Positions 36,360 through 48,511 of a DNA stretch of 64,000 nucleotides are shown here, piece by piece (within the stretch, counting starts at the first letter, position 1; each line of letters opens with the position of its first letter). The notes beneath the pieces are model-generated. The model ran no database searches. It had not been told where the DNA came from and saw only the letters and a list, made by a program, of their open reading frames with translations. This DNA is from Cavia porcellus. Taxonomy: Eukaryota; Chordata; Mammalia; Rodentia; Caviidae. The translations under genes were made by a program, and so were the position numbers. The DNA lies in contig NW_026947503.1 in the NCBI RefSeq assembly GCF_034190915.1, forward strand, positions 22,774,532 to 22,838,531, in the 5' to 3' direction.

Positions 36360-36470
36360 TCTTACTAAATCTTCCAGCCTCCTTAGGACAGGAATTCTTT
36401 CTTTCTCATTTTATATCTCTAATTTCTACTGGAAAATCCATCAAATATTAACTAATGAATGAATTACCAA
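36360..36470 (+). mobile_element. L2 3' end fragment
   Basis: 'agcctccttaggacaggaat' then 'atctctaatttctac' and 'ttaactaatgaatgaatta' follow the L2 3' end order. Confidence 0.55.
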
Positions 36471-37310
36471 AAGAGAGGGAAACAATATGCAATGCTTCTG
36501 AATATATAAATGATGACTGGATTGTTTTGTAAAATGAGTAATGGTTGTGATTTCAGTCTGCCATTTAATTATTAAACCTGTGGTTTGGAACCACATGGGT
36601 GCCATCTACTAATGAGCCAAATAAAACAGATAGATTATTAAAAATAAGGTTAAAATTAAAATACTACAAAAGTAAAAATAAAATAAAGTCCATTTGCCAT
36701 GTGAAGTTCTTGATCTCTTTCTTCAAAAACTGTTGGGAAATGTTTAAGCCTTGGTGGAAAGTACCAGAGGCAGAGATTGATGAGTTCAGGCTACATAAAA
36801 GACAGAAATTTTAAAAGTATCTTTAGAATCACATGTAATTCTAAAATTACTTATTTTTTCAAAGGTATTTTAATTTTATTTAATATTTAATTTATTGAAA
36901 AATATTATTTGAGAATTTACTACATGTCAGGCATTTGACAAAATAACCACTTTCCTTAGAATAACTGGTCAGAAACAGGCTGTTGTTGTTTTTCTCTAAA
37001 TAACCTTTTGTAACATAAGTCTTGGTGAATTTCCTATCCATTTAGCACTTCTTCCTCATACCCTTCTCTACCACGTCTCTCCGGAGATAGCAAGTATCTC
37101 CATTTCTCTTTCATAACAATTGATTCAAGAATGTTATACAAATAAAGATAGTATAGATTTTGTATGTAAGAAACCTCACATGAATGGAAATATGGACAAT
37201 AGATTAGAGAAGCATATGGCTGAAGAGATTTAAATAGAATGTTATTGAGGAACAGTGCAGGGGACTTCCCTAAAGCAATAGTTGTCAAAATAAACAGAAG
37301 TGTTCCATTC
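36471..37310. other. Unassigned AT-rich DNA
   Basis: No gene is seen. A 71-codon frame at 36,599-36,814 is lysine-rich from AT composition and has no family. Confidence 0.5.
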
Positions 37311-37316
37311 TTTCAA

Positions 37317-37419
37317 GGGGCTGGGGATTTAACTCAGCCGCATAAGCGCCTGCCTTGCAAGCAGGCAGTCGTGAGTTCGATCGCTGGTACCGAGAAAAAG
37401 ACAAAAAAAAAAATTTTTT
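37317..37419 (+). mobile_element. ID SINE
   Basis: Full body from 'ggggctggggattt' to 'ctggtaccga', with tail 'gaaaaagacaaaa' and then a T-run. A short repeat 'tttcaag' flanks it (37,311-37,317 and 37,420-37,426). It is near identical to the copy at 53.9 kb. Confidence 0.93.
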
Positions 37420-37426
37420 TTTCAAG

Positions 37427-38439
37427 ATGAATTCAAGGCTTCTGTCTTGAGTGAGTGAATAAAGAGCAAAAGAGAAATTAACTATCAAAATTGATTCAAA
37501 GAGGAAAATAAATTGTGACACTACTAGATGACCCCTGGTATTAAAAACAAATAAAAAACCCACTTTACTTCTAGTTTCCATTTTAAAAGGGGACAGGTGA
37601 CATACAAAGATGAAGATAATAACATGGTCAAGATGCAATTAGAAGATAAACAAAAACAACTTTGTTGCCTACTAGCTACACTAATCAGCATAAGTTAATA
37701 TATGTCAGATCAAGACTAGCTGGACATTTAAAGAGGGAGAAGAATATAGTGCTAACAAAAAACTCACGTTTGTCATTGTATCATAACATAAACTTGTCAT
37801 ATAATTTGAAACTTATCTTTATTATCATTTACTAATCAGAAACCCAACTAAATATTCTCATATACAATAAAAAAAACTAAGAAATACTTTAATTTTCCTT
37901 TATTTAGTGCTAGAAAAATTGAGAAAATGGTAAAAATCACTTTTGCTAAAATTTTTTAATTGAATATACTCAACAATACAAGTCTTTTGGATCTTTACAT
38001 TAAAAACCTTAATAAAATGTAAATGAGAAAGTTTTAAAACATGATTTTAACTCAAGTAAAATGAAATATTTATAGTAACTTTGTGAATTGCCTTAAAATT
38101 TTCTCAATTTGTGAGGTAGGTAATAGATTTAATAAGTATAGTCACCAAAGAAACAAAAATTCATTAAACCTCTTTTTAAAAACTCTGTAAAGATATACTA
38201 CCTCAGAATCAAGTATGAGTTTAAAATTATTTTTTCTTTAACATCTTATAGGAGTAATTTGCAAAGCCACATATTCCCAAACAAATCAAATCAAAATTCA
38301 ACCTGTAAGTTATTTTAAATCCCATAGATAAGTTGCTGAACCTATTAAGTTTATTTTATAATGCTCATTTAAATAAATATGTGATTATTATGCTGCTAAA
38401 AGTAGGTATTTTCACAACTTCGTATTTCTATCTGCTCAT
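37427..38439. other. Unassigned AT-rich DNA
   Basis: No gene is seen. The 117-codon minus-strand frame at 37,285-37,638 runs through the ID SINE and is not coding. Confidence 0.5.
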
Positions 38440-38530
38440 CTTGAATTTACTCTGTACTCTCTGTGGAATTTGACAAGTTAAGTTACTAAGGTTTTCTAAG
38501 CTTCAGTTGCCTAAATCTACAAACATTTTC
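38440..38530 (+). mobile_element. MIR SINE fragment
   Basis: 'tttgacaagttaagttacta' then 'agcttcagttgcctaaatct' follows the MIR core. Confidence 0.6.
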
Positions 38531-38654
38531 TAAATATTTTTATAAGAATTTTGATTTTTATAGTAATGTGAAGCAATTGTTAAAATTATATATAATGATG
38601 TAAGGAGTAGGAGAACTAAAACAAAGCCCTTGGCGTACCTGCCAACTTAATATA

Positions 38655-38790
38655 TTTAACATGTAGCAATCAAGCTCCTGCTGTATACCAGTCATGTATT
38701 TCAGTGTTTTACACAGTTGATGTTATTTACTGTTAATGGAATCTTCTAGAGTAGAAAACTAAGGTACGGGAGTTAACCAGTCTCTCTCCA
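38655..38790 (+). mobile_element. MIR-family SINE fragment
   Basis: 'ctgctgtataccagtcatgt', 'ttttacacagttgatgttat' and 'gtagaaaactaaggtacggg' follow the order of the MIR-type consensus (tgtgccaggcactg ... gaaactgaggcac). Confidence 0.5.
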
Positions 38791-38899
38791 CTCACTTTAA
38801 CTTCCTTGGTGACATCAACTTGTCTCATGGCTCTAAAAGCTATACAAAGGTTGATTACATTCTTATGGGCGTTGTCAGTTTAGACTCATTTCTGTATCT

Positions 38900-39655
38900 A
38901 AATTCATACATGCAATAGCCTATTCAAATCTCCCATGACCAACAACACCTAGATGCAACTGCTGTTTCTATCTTCAAAACTGAGCACTGCTGTTTCTGTC
39001 TTCTTTCCAGCATCTCCCAACTATGTTGATTCTAGTCTTACTTGCAATGTTGCAGTGTTTTTCATCCTTGGCCCTGATCTAGGTATCTTTCAAAATAATC
39101 AAAATACCATCCAAATGTTTGCCTTTCCCTGGTTGACAATGTCTGGATTACATAATTTTGGACCTTCTCTCTCATTTTTTCTCTAACAAGGTGCCATAAC
39201 TCACTTTTCACCAGCTATAACCGTCTGTTTTCTATTCCTTCAATTCATCAAGACACGTGCTACCTCGAGATTTTTGTGACTGCTACTCCATCTCCCAGAA
39301 AAACATTTCCTGCAAGTATTTTTATGGCTTATTCTTTTGTTTCTTTTTTCCTTATATAAATATCACCTCAACAGAGAGTACTCTATTGAGATGATGAGTT
39401 ACATAATGTGTAATGTCGGAATTTCATCACTCAGTATCCTCTAATCTCCTTTAGTTGTCTGTATAGCATTGTCAGCTATTTCAAACTTATCCTGATTGTT
39501 GTCTACGGCACTGAAGCCCTCCAGACTCTTCCCAATTTTAACTTCCATAAGAGAAAGAAATTTTTAATTTTTATTTAGCTGCATTCCCAGCACCCAGGGA
39601 GGTACCTGAATAAACAGTATTTACCAATTTTTTATGAAGGTTGCCATGCTTCATT
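38900..39655 (+). mobile_element. L2 LINE fragment
   Basis: The part 39,300-39,650 follows the L2 3' end: 'aaatatcacctcaacagaga', 'tatagcattgtcagctattt', 'ataagagaaagaaattttt', 'cattcccagcacccaggga'. The left half is less certain. The 77-codon frame at 38,953-39,186 shows no intact L2 domain. Confidence 0.55.
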
Positions 39656-39829
39656 AACATGGCTATAGCATTATTTCACTCTAATTTAATGTGAATTAAT
39701 CAGGTTGGCTTTGTTGTCCAGAATTTGATTATTCCCTCTTTTCTGTTTTTGTTTTAAAGAAGGTAAAATTAAATATAACATAATAGATTATAAGAAAACA
39801 ATTTAAGAAACACAGATTTCAAAGAGACT

Positions 39830-42545
39830 ACCATAGATCTTCACTGTCTATCATATTGCATATTGTGTCTTGTTTTCTTCCAAATAGTTGTCCATATCTT
39901 CACGTACAGTGAATCCATACCAAACAAAATAGTATTAAACTGATCAGAACAGGATGTTGAAGGCATTTTAGGTCTTCAAGACCAGACCATAGGGAAGTCA
40001 ACAATGGCTGCCATAATGTCTCTTGTTCTCTTCAAAATAGCTGTCCATATCTTTATGAATGTTGAAATTAAACAAAAGAAAACAGACTAATATCACTCTG
40101 AACCTCTGTTAATAGTTTTTCTAGATTTCATATCACGACACTATGGAATTAGCACTGGGGACCTTAGGGTCTCTTCTTCAAAGTGTCTGCTCATTACATT
40201 GTGCTTATATAATCAATTCTCGTAAACTGTTTAGAAGTTCTATACATGTATGTGTCTCTACATGTATAGCTATCCTTTCTGTATTAAAGGGAAAAACAAA
40301 ACAAAAACAGCAAAACAAATTCCTAGAAAATTATGAAATGAAAAATACATATAATACCACAATGCTAGATGATCTACAGTAGTTACTATGGTGACTCTTA
40401 TTTTTAATAGAATTGTCTAAATCATCATGCATAGTATAATTGAACATAGCAGTACACAGCAATGGTAATACAAACAAAACATTAGAGACATTATAATACT
40501 TCAAAAGCAGTTATTAATCAAACTGGAATGAGTATCCTATTGAAGGATAATCATTTGATACTATCAAGCATACTAGATTCTAATAAAGACAGTCAAAACA
40601 AGACAGTGATCTAACAAACCACATTCAAATAAGATCAGTCATAGTAAGACAGTGTAAATAATACTGGGCTTCAGTTTAAGTTAATGGGAGATTAAGGATA
40701 GTTACTATAGTATATCCTGCTATTTTGGGGGTAGCTGTCTGTGCCCTCAAATAACCAAAGTAAATAGAGTGATGAGAACAATGTGGGTTTTAAACTATGA
40801 TACACTATTAACAATGTCCTCTGCCTTCCTTTTAAAAGTTCCTTCCCTTTCACTTTGACAGGGTGCTTTGTACAATTTGGGTCCCACTAACTCCATTAGT
40901 TTTTAGATTAGGGGGCATCCTGCTATTTACCTAAGTAATTCTGAACCTTTTTACCCATGAGCTTGTTCTTAAACTTTACCTTTCTTTTACCTACTAAAGC
41001 CTCAAGGTTTTTCTCTCTTTTAGCTGAGTAGTTTTCCATTGCACAAAAGTGTCATAACTTTCCAACCTATCTGCAGCTACTGGACAAGCTGTCCCTATTT
41101 TTCTATGGTTCCCAGTCACATAGAGCATTATTTTCTCATCTTTGACTTTCAGTTCATTAACCCATTTTCAGCTTGATTATATTTCTTATTCAGAGCATCT
41201 CATTGGGCCTTATCTTCTGATCTACGCTGCCTGTGTTTTTGTTAGTGTGTCAAAGACATCTGCATTAGATATCATAGCCAATCTTCTCTGCCTCATCTCA
41301 GCTATGCTATTTTTCTGCCATTGGTTTTCTAATTTTCTCCTTCATTACACTGTCTACCCTATTCATTGAGACCTCTCTGCCACTATTCCTGGAAACTTGG
41401 TGATTTTTTTTTCTCTCTCGAGAATGTCCTTCAGTATTTTTTGTAGGGTTGAATTGGTGGTCACAAACTCCCCCAGTTCCTGTTTGTCATGGAAACATCT
41501 TGTTTCTCTATTAATTTTGAGAGACAGTCTTGCAGGGTACATCAATCTGGATTGGCTGTTATTTTCTTTCAGGGCTTGGAATACTCTGTTCCAAGCTATT
41601 CTTGATTTGATGGTTTGTGTTAAGAAGTATGTCATGATTCTGATGGGTTTTCCTTCATAGGTGATATGTTTCTTTTCTCTGACTGCTTTTAATATTCTGT
41701 TTTTGTGATGAATTTTTGGAATCTTTATTATTACATGTCTGGGTATAGATCTGTTTTGGTTGTAGCTGGCTGGGGTTCTGTATGCCTCATATATCTGAAC
41801 ATCATTTCCTTTTCCTGTGCTTGGGGAGTTTTCCTCAATTATTTCTGTGAATAGCTGTTATGGTTTATGTCTGTGTCCCCCAGGCCTGATGAGTTTTTAA
41901 TTTCCTGGTAATCTCTTTGAATCTGCTTCATATATTCTAGATTTTGCTTATATTCTTCATCAAAGGTTTCTCTCTTCTTTACGGATTCCTCCATTTTTCC
42001 ATCTGTGTCTTCTTGAGATGTGTTTAGCATTTATTAATCTTGTTATATCTTGCTTCACTTGAATAAGAATTTCAGTTTTAAGTTCATCTATGATGTCACA
42101 AAAGTATTTCTTTATGTCAGGTGGTGCTGTGTCCAATATTGCATGTTTGCTGCCTTCAATCTCTTCTGTACTTATCTCTCCTGGGCTTATTTTCCCTGGT
42201 CAGTGGCTGGAGGCTTTTTCTTGTTTCTTTGTTCTTATCATGTTTCTGGTTTCTTTCAGACAGGTGTATATTGCAAGTCTCAGGTCCTTTATGTATTGCT
42301 TATGGTTTTTCTGAAGCATGCTGGCTAGGAGATCGTTGCCTTCTCCAGTTTGCTGTTGATCAATGAGATGCACATAGGGGTAGTGTAGGTTGGCCCCTCT
42401 TCTCTGACCCAGTCAACCAGTGAGTCCCTCACCACATTAGTCTATTCCATCCAGACATCACAGCTTCAGGACAGTTTCATCCTTGACTATTGGATCACAA
42501 CCAGGGGCATGACCCAGCCCAAGCAGTTACCACCAGTCTTCTTTG
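39830..42545 (-). mobile_element. L1, minus strand, with most of ORF2 deleted
   Basis: Reading on the minus strand: 5' UTR from about 42,545, ORF1 from about 42,030 to 41,363, a spacer of ~270 bp, then a jump near 41,090 to the last part of ORF2 ('caatggaaaactactcagc' in complement). A ~1 kb 3' UTR down to 39,830 follows. About 3.5 kb of ORF2 is missing. The 3' UTR holds repeated modules, for example at 39,866-39,905 and 40,018-40,058. It differs from the 57.6 kb L1 in having a longer inter-ORF spacer, so it is likely an older subfamily. Confidence 0.8.
41363..42030 (-). pseudogene. L1 ORF1 pseudogene (RNA-binding protein)
   Basis: ORF1 encodes the L1 RNA-binding chaperone (coiled coil, RRM, C-terminal domain) that coats L1 RNA. 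The N-terminal part is open for 63 codons at 41,839-42,030. The C-terminal part is open for 90 codons at 41,363-41,635 and carries recognisable motifs 'ALKENN', 'YPARLSL', 'DKQELGEFVTT' and 'LQKILKDIL'. Between them most of the coiled coil is missing. At about 41,856-41,893 sits a short insert like the start of a MaLR LTR ('tgttatggtttatgtctgtg'). The frame is broken, so no full protein is made. Assignment to L1 ORF1 is firm from the motif order. Confidence 0.85.
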
Positions 42546-42689
42546 AGCCAAGAGTGGCTCAAAAAGAATAATGCACTTTATAATTTTCTCAATAAATTTA
42601 TTTTGTCTATTCATGACACAATAAAATTTTAAGCTCTTCATTAATTTAAGTGGATACTTACTGTATAATTTCCAAAAGAGGTTTTTTAT

Positions 42690-42780
42690 TGGTTTTGGTA
42701 TTAGGAATCAAACTCAGAACCTTGCATTTTCCAGACATGTGTCTGTACCACTGAGTTATATCCCCGACACCACCCCCTGC
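42690..42780 (-). mobile_element. Old ID-type SINE (minus)
   Basis: The plus strand reads 'attaggaatcaaactcagaa' then 'accactgagttatatccccg', the complement of an older ID body. It is diverged from the young subfamily. Confidence 0.7.
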
Positions 42781-43195
42781 AAACAAACAGATTTTTAAAA
42801 AGTAAGCATGCAACTAAGTTATAGTACAAAAAAATTAAAATCTCTCCTAATTGTTTAACTTTAAATTTATCAAACTCCAATCAAAGTCAAAAAATTTTTT
42901 GCCAAAAAATATCACTGTAATAAATTAATAGCAACAAAAGTTTTTAATCCTATCATAGATATTAAATAAATTTAATAGGCTAAACTTATTTTGATTTCAA
43001 ATTGTTTGACTATTTCTTCATGTTGATATTCTAAATTTTTGGTTGAACATTAAGATATATTTAGAATTTTTAGTATCACTTACTATTTCTTTACCCCAGT
43101 CAAGGACATAATATGACCATTTTAAAATAATTCATGCACATAAATTTAATCTTTGTCCATATCTATCCAATATACTGATTTGGTTACAGGGAAAT
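42781..43195. other. Unassigned AT-rich DNA
   Basis: No gene is seen. Confidence 0.5.
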
Positions 43196-43321
43196 TCTTT
43201 TTGGTCTTTTTGAAAGAGGGGCTTATTATGTAGCCCATGCTGGTCTCAAACTTGCTATGATCCTCCTGCCTCATCCTCTTGAGTCTGGGACCACAGGAGT
43301 GTGCCAACACGCCCAGCTACA
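43196..43321 (-). mobile_element. B1 SINE (minus)
   Basis: 'atgtagcccatgctggtctc', 'gatcctcctgcctcatcctc' and 'gggaccacaggagtgtgcca' are the complement of B1 (7SL-derived). Confidence 0.8.
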
Positions 43322-44637
43322 GGTTAACTCATATTGCCTAAAACACATGTTAAGTTTGTAAAGATCGTATGATTGATTTCTTAAAGTATTACTATGAGCT
43401 AGGCCAAAGGTAGTAACTTACAGCCCACATGCATCCCAAGTTTATGCTTCTTGCAAACATTAGTAGTGTCCTGAAGGGGGTCAAAGACTCCAAACAGTAT
43501 GCCTCCAGCTGTGGCACTGACACAGAATTGAGTTTGACCCTGGAGATATTAAAACAGTTCAGGTATTGGCATTTTAGTATCTCATGAAATTCTCAATGAT
43601 AATATCATTTCCTAACCATTGCATTTCTAAGTGTCAGAAAACTTGGTAATTTTTTATTCTAGTATTGAACACCTAATAATTTCAAAGATTCTGAGATATT
43701 TCAAGTACTGGGAGAACTTTCTTAATCATATGATGAACTAATATGCCAGTCTTTGTGTTTCATGTATTATTTTTCTCTAAATTTACTCTAATAACACTAT
43801 AAAAACAGAGATGGCTGAATTCCTTCATAGAAGAAATACCCTTTTCATTCCTCCTTTGATATTATAACAAAAATACTGCTAAATATGTAAATGTTATTTA
43901 ACAATTCCACTGCAATTAAATAAAGAATTATTTACAGTTAGGGATTATTTTATGTTTCTTAGCAATTTTCTTTTAGTTGTTTTCCAAAATGAAAATTCAC
44001 AAAGAAAATAAACAGACATTTGAAGTTTGACTGGAATTGTAAAACATACCTTTCTTTTAGTTAGTAATATACTTTTCTCTAACTCATTTGAACTCATCTT
44101 TCCCTGTTAGAAATGTAAATCCCATTACTACATATTAATACACATCCAAGTCTATGATTTTGAAGCATAAATAACATATAAGATAAAAAAGTTAGTTTTT
44201 AGTGTCTCTCAATATAAGCAAGTATTAAGTAAATATGTAAATCTTTAAAAACATGGTGTTTGATTTAGAGAATGCTTCGTTTACAATTCAGTCATCTTAA
44301 CATATATATCATTTACTAATAAGAAGATTTTGGTTTCTTTCTTCCTTTCTATTAATTCTAGTTAGAAAGGAAAGATTCACATATTAATATAGAAAAATCA
44401 AGTACTTTAACTCAATGGCTAAAGGGAGTGATATGAGTTAAGGTGGTTTCACACATCTGTAAAACAAATTTCCAAGAAAAAATGTAAACCAATATTTTTG
44501 TACTCCATTTTGCCCTGAGAATAAAAGCCACCACGCCTGCTGAGGGTGCACTGGAACCACTCTTATCAAGTCAAAAGTAACATAAGATACTACAATCAGT
44601 ACTCCATGCTTTTTTTTTTTTTTTAAATCTAATACAA
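43322..44637. other. Unassigned AT-rich DNA
   Basis: No gene or assignable repeat is seen. Confidence 0.5.
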
Positions 44638-44760
44638 TCTGGGATTCAGCTCACTGCATAAGCGTCTGTCTGGCAAGAGTGAGGTTGTGAGTTCAATCCC
44701 TAGTACAAAAAAAAAAAAATCTGCTAGAAGACAGAAAAAAAAAAAAAAAGAAAAGAAAAA
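44638..44760 (+). mobile_element. Diverged ID SINE with A-rich tail
   Basis: 'gggattcagctcactgcata' then 'gtgagttcaatccctagtac' is an ID body lacking the first bases, followed by long A-runs. The overlapping 60-codon minus-strand frame is an artefact. Confidence 0.75.
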
Positions 44761-45385
44761 AGAAAGAAAGGAAGGAAGGGACAACCCCAAGAAATCATGT
44801 AAGATATACAAAGACAGTCAAACATTTTTACCTAATAAAGACTTGTGAAATTATGTTTACATTTGTACAATGAAATATTTTAATATTTAATATCTATTAA
44901 AGAAAAAATGGGGGATGGATATGTGGCAATCCTACTTATATAAGTTTATACTTAGTAAATAATTGCTTTCTGTTAAAATTTAAATGATGCTAATCTGTAA
45001 ATGTATTTTTACTAATAATTGGAGCAGTAAGAATTGGAATTTCAGTCTATAAAGATAATGATAAGACTTTTGAGAACATATTAACAAACATACCTTTCAT
45101 CACATTTTACTTCAATTACCTTATCAATTTCAATTTCAAAATGTGCCACAGCTTTTTTTCACTGAATAATGACCCTTGAACAAAAATTAAAAGGGTATTA
45201 TCTTTTATATTTGACAATCACTTATACATTAGTGCATCTGGGGGTATATAAGCATAGTTTGAATGGGTTTACACATGTATTCATGTTTAAATGCATACTG
45301 CCAACTTTAAGGCAAGTTTTCAGGCCCTCATTATGACATGTGCTGAATTTAAGACCTTTGCATCAGTTTCTGAAAGGTACTATCA
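44761..45385. other. Unassigned AT-rich DNA
   Basis: A GAAA/GGAA-rich tail follows the ID copy; beyond it no gene or repeat is recognised. Confidence 0.45.
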
Positions 45386-45396
45386 CAAACTAAAAG

Positions 45397-45502
45397 TCTT
45401 TTTTTTTTTTCTTTTTCCTTTTTATCAGTACCAGGGATTGAACTCACAACTGCCTGCTTGCAAGGCAGGCGCTTATGCCTCTGAGCTAAATCCCCAGCCC
45501 CT
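45397..45502 (-). mobile_element. ID SINE (minus)
   Basis: Complement of the young ID body: 'atcagtaccagggattgaac' ... 'tgagctaaatccccagcccc'. It has a T-run tail on the left. A direct repeat 'caaactaaaa' flanks it (45,386-45,395 and 45,503-45,512). Confidence 0.93.
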
Positions 45503-45512
45503 CAAACTAAAA

Positions 45513-45992
45513 TTCTTTACACGCAGAAGATTAAGTATTCTATTCTGCTGCATGCATGTGAAATCAGGTCATCTATAAATTAAATCATAGTAATCATAAT
45601 TAAACCAAGCAAATTTTCTTATGCAGCAAGAGAGCTAATTCTTGCATTTTTCTTTTACTTTAAGAAAAAGACTTGAATTTATACACTGATTCTTCCTATG
45701 CTTGTAATTCTTAATTATAATTCTGACACCAGCTTTGACTTTCCAATTGCCTACTTTTTACTTGGATCATTCTGCCTTATATGTAATAAATAATCCAGTA
45801 AGACAGAAGTAATAACAGCTCAAAAAAGTAAACTCAAACTGAGATATTTTTAATTGCCAGGAAAAGATCAGATATATGAGAGAAATATATAGAAATTAAA
45901 AATTTAGACATGTTTCCTTTTCAATGGAGAATAAAAACCTTAAATAGGAAATGACAGTTTTTAAAAAACTATAATATGAAATTTAAATTTGT
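45513..45992. other. Unassigned AT-rich DNA
   Basis: No gene is seen. Confidence 0.5.
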
Positions 45993-46010
45993 TTTCTCAC
46001 TATATATATT

Positions 46011-46101
46011 TTGGTTTTTTTTTCATCAGTACCAGGGATTGAACTCATGACCATGCGTTTGCAAGGCAGGTGCTTATGCTGCTAAGCTAAATCCCCAGCC
46101 C
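46011..46101 (-). mobile_element. ID SINE (minus) with 13-bp target duplication
   Basis: Complement of the ID body from 'atcagtaccagggattgaac' to 'gctaaatccccagcc'. The target duplication TTTCTCACTATAT is identical at 45,993-46,005 and 46,102-46,114. Confidence 0.93.
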
Positions 46102-46114
46102 TTTCTCACTATAT

Positions 46115-47310
46115 TTTTAAATATTTTATATTAAATGATAGAAATCATAATTGCAAATGAGCTTTTTATGTTGATTTTCATAAACTGCATCAGATATATA
46201 CCAGTGACCTCCAACTCAATAATATGCAAATAAATAATGTCACTTTGAGTTTAGCAATGAAATGACACTTTAAAAAATTGAAACATTTCAAAGGAATCCC
46301 CATGTTTCTGAACACTTTCAGGTAGAATGAAATGGGACTACTATTACATTTTAAAATCATAAATTTTTCTCTATCAGAAAAGAAGACAGTGATCAGATTT
46401 ATTCCAGACATCAGTTGCTTTTTAAAACATTTTGGCAATGTACAGAAAGTGGAACATCAAAAGTAGAGTGTTTCAGAGGATGTATTGTCAACACAGTATC
46501 AGAGACATATGCCTGAGGGCTTTTATGTTAAAAGCAAAATTTTCCTTTCAAGTAATTCCATTGGTCCTACCTAGAAAAAAATATTACTTACATTTTTTAT
46601 TTATTTCTTCAATATTAAAGATAATTATTCAATCTTTGTAATTTTTATAGCTTGTTTTTGCTTGGTAAAGATTTGTTTTATATATTTATAATCAAATTTT
46701 TATTGATAGCTTTGCACATATCAAAATTAAATTTAGCCCTGAGTTGTTTGAATTGCTTATTTATACAGCCAATATTTACTGAAAAGTTTTTTACTTTTCC
46801 AATATCAATACATAAATTTAAACGCAGAAGAATTTTCTCCATGATAGCAAAAACTGGAGTTATTTCATATGTAAACTTATTATATATACATTAAAATTCA
46901 GCAGTAAATTCCATTCAATGAAAATGATTAGTAAAATTATGTATTATACATGGCTACACCCTACTTTCCTCTACAGTAGATTGAAAATGGTTACATTTTG
47001 TATGTTCATAATTATAATTTACATACTTACAGTACATTATTCCTACAAAATAACATACTGTTTGTGAAGTAGAAGGAAATATTTTTCCTACCAAAGAAAA
47101 TTTTTAAATCTACTTGCTTCCTCTCAGCACATAATCAATACTGTTAGGAAGAGATAATACCCAGTTATCATAATATATATGATATTATATCATATATACA
47201 TATATATTGTCATGAGCAAATTAGAAAGAAATCCAGAACCAGAGATGATATTTTATAGAACATGAAAAAGGTACAAAGAGCTTTTTTTTTTTTTTAGAAA
47301 TTTCTTTCTA
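46115..47310. other. Unassigned AT-rich DNA
   Basis: No gene is seen. An AT-rich near-palindromic run ('atatatgatattatatcata') lies at about 47,173-47,195. Confidence 0.5.
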
Positions 47311-47402
47311 GGCGTAGAGGCATATGCCTGTAATCTCAGCACTGGAATCAGCAGAAGGATTCTTGTTCAATGTCAGCCTAAGCTATATACCAAGACCCTG
47401 TT
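47311..47402 (+). mobile_element. B1-like SINE ending in (CA)n
   Basis: 'aggcgtagaggcatatgcct', 'gtaatctcagcactgg' and 'caatgtcagcctaagctata' follow the B1 order. The element runs into the CA array. Confidence 0.75.
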
Positions 47403-47403
47403 A

Positions 47404-47455
<52 letters not shown>
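47403..47455. repeat. (CA)n microsatellite
   Basis: About 25 CA units with one interruption near the start. Confidence 0.97.
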
Positions 47456-47457
<2 letters not shown>

Positions 47458-48230
47458 GAAAAAAAAGAGAAAAGAAATTTCTTGATTAGTATTCTCTACT
47501 ATATGATTGTACTTTTGAAAAACACACGAAGAAAGCCTAAGAAGTATTATGTTTTCCAGTATTAATAGATATAATGCCACAAGGTGATACATAACAAGAA
47601 CACAAGACCTATAAAAAAACACAGAGGGAGAAATAGAGAAATCTTCTCGAAGTCATATCATGAGAATCCCTCAGAAAAAAGACACTGGGATGAAAAAGAA
47701 AATTATCAAACTTTCCTCATATAACTATACGCAATAAATAATAAAAGAGGTAAAACAGGGTCTACAATATCAGATAATGGGTCCAGTTATTTTTAAGACA
47801 CAAGAAAGTATGCAGGAAAAACAAATCAAAAGATCAAGAATACATCATGAGGACTATAATACAATATGTATTACAATAACAATTTTTTCCAAATGAGTAG
47901 GTTATAGCTGCATATGTCACAGAGGTGAGCAGGGAAATGGAAAACTGTGTAAGACATGCTGCTTCAGAATGCTTTCTGCTAACTCTGTCTCTAAGGCCTT
48001 TGGACATTTTGTAAGCCCAGGCATTCGTGTGGTCACTCATGCTTAGACACAGCCATGACCCAGCAGAGAATTACCTCCTGAACTCCTACAGTCACTAAAG
48101 TTGCACTTTCCCCCACGGCATCAAAAGTTGGAGAATTTCCTAGATGTTCCAAGAATACCTCACCATTGTAACTGAATAAATGAATATGCATCACAGTCCT
48201 TTTGCTCTAGTGCAACTCTTTTAAGAATAA
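47456..48230. other. Unassigned AT-rich DNA
   Basis: No gene is seen. Confidence 0.5.
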
Positions 48231-48254
48231 ATGCATTCCCTTTCCTTCCTACAG

Positions 48255-48483
48255 ATGGACTTTCCAAGAGCAGTCATTAATGGGGACCTCTGCATCCCAA
48301 GAGATCAAGCATCCACTTATGTTTACACTTAGTGGCAACCAGATCGGTCACACTCCTTCATATTATCTTTTACCCTTCCTGATCTCTCATTTTCCACCAG
48401 CCCCGCTGCTCAGGACAACAGACACTGAAAACACAGTAACACACAAGCTGTTATCTTCAGTTCTAATCAGAGTTCCATGCTAA
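48255..48483 (+). other. Exon-like island with open frame (candidate, unproven)
   Basis: A strong pyrimidine tract and acceptor 'ccctttccttcctacag' end at 48,254. From there one frame stays open to 48,483 (about 75 codons; internal ATG at 48,280). The frame in which the first ATG abuts the acceptor closes after 25 codons. The patch is less AT-rich than its flanks. No domain is recognised, no partner exon is seen and no polyadenylation site was confirmed. It could be the last exon of an unknown transcript or an unrecognised old repeat. Confidence 0.15.
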
Positions 48484-48511
48484 CATAAAACTGAGTATTA
48501 AGATTTTTAAA

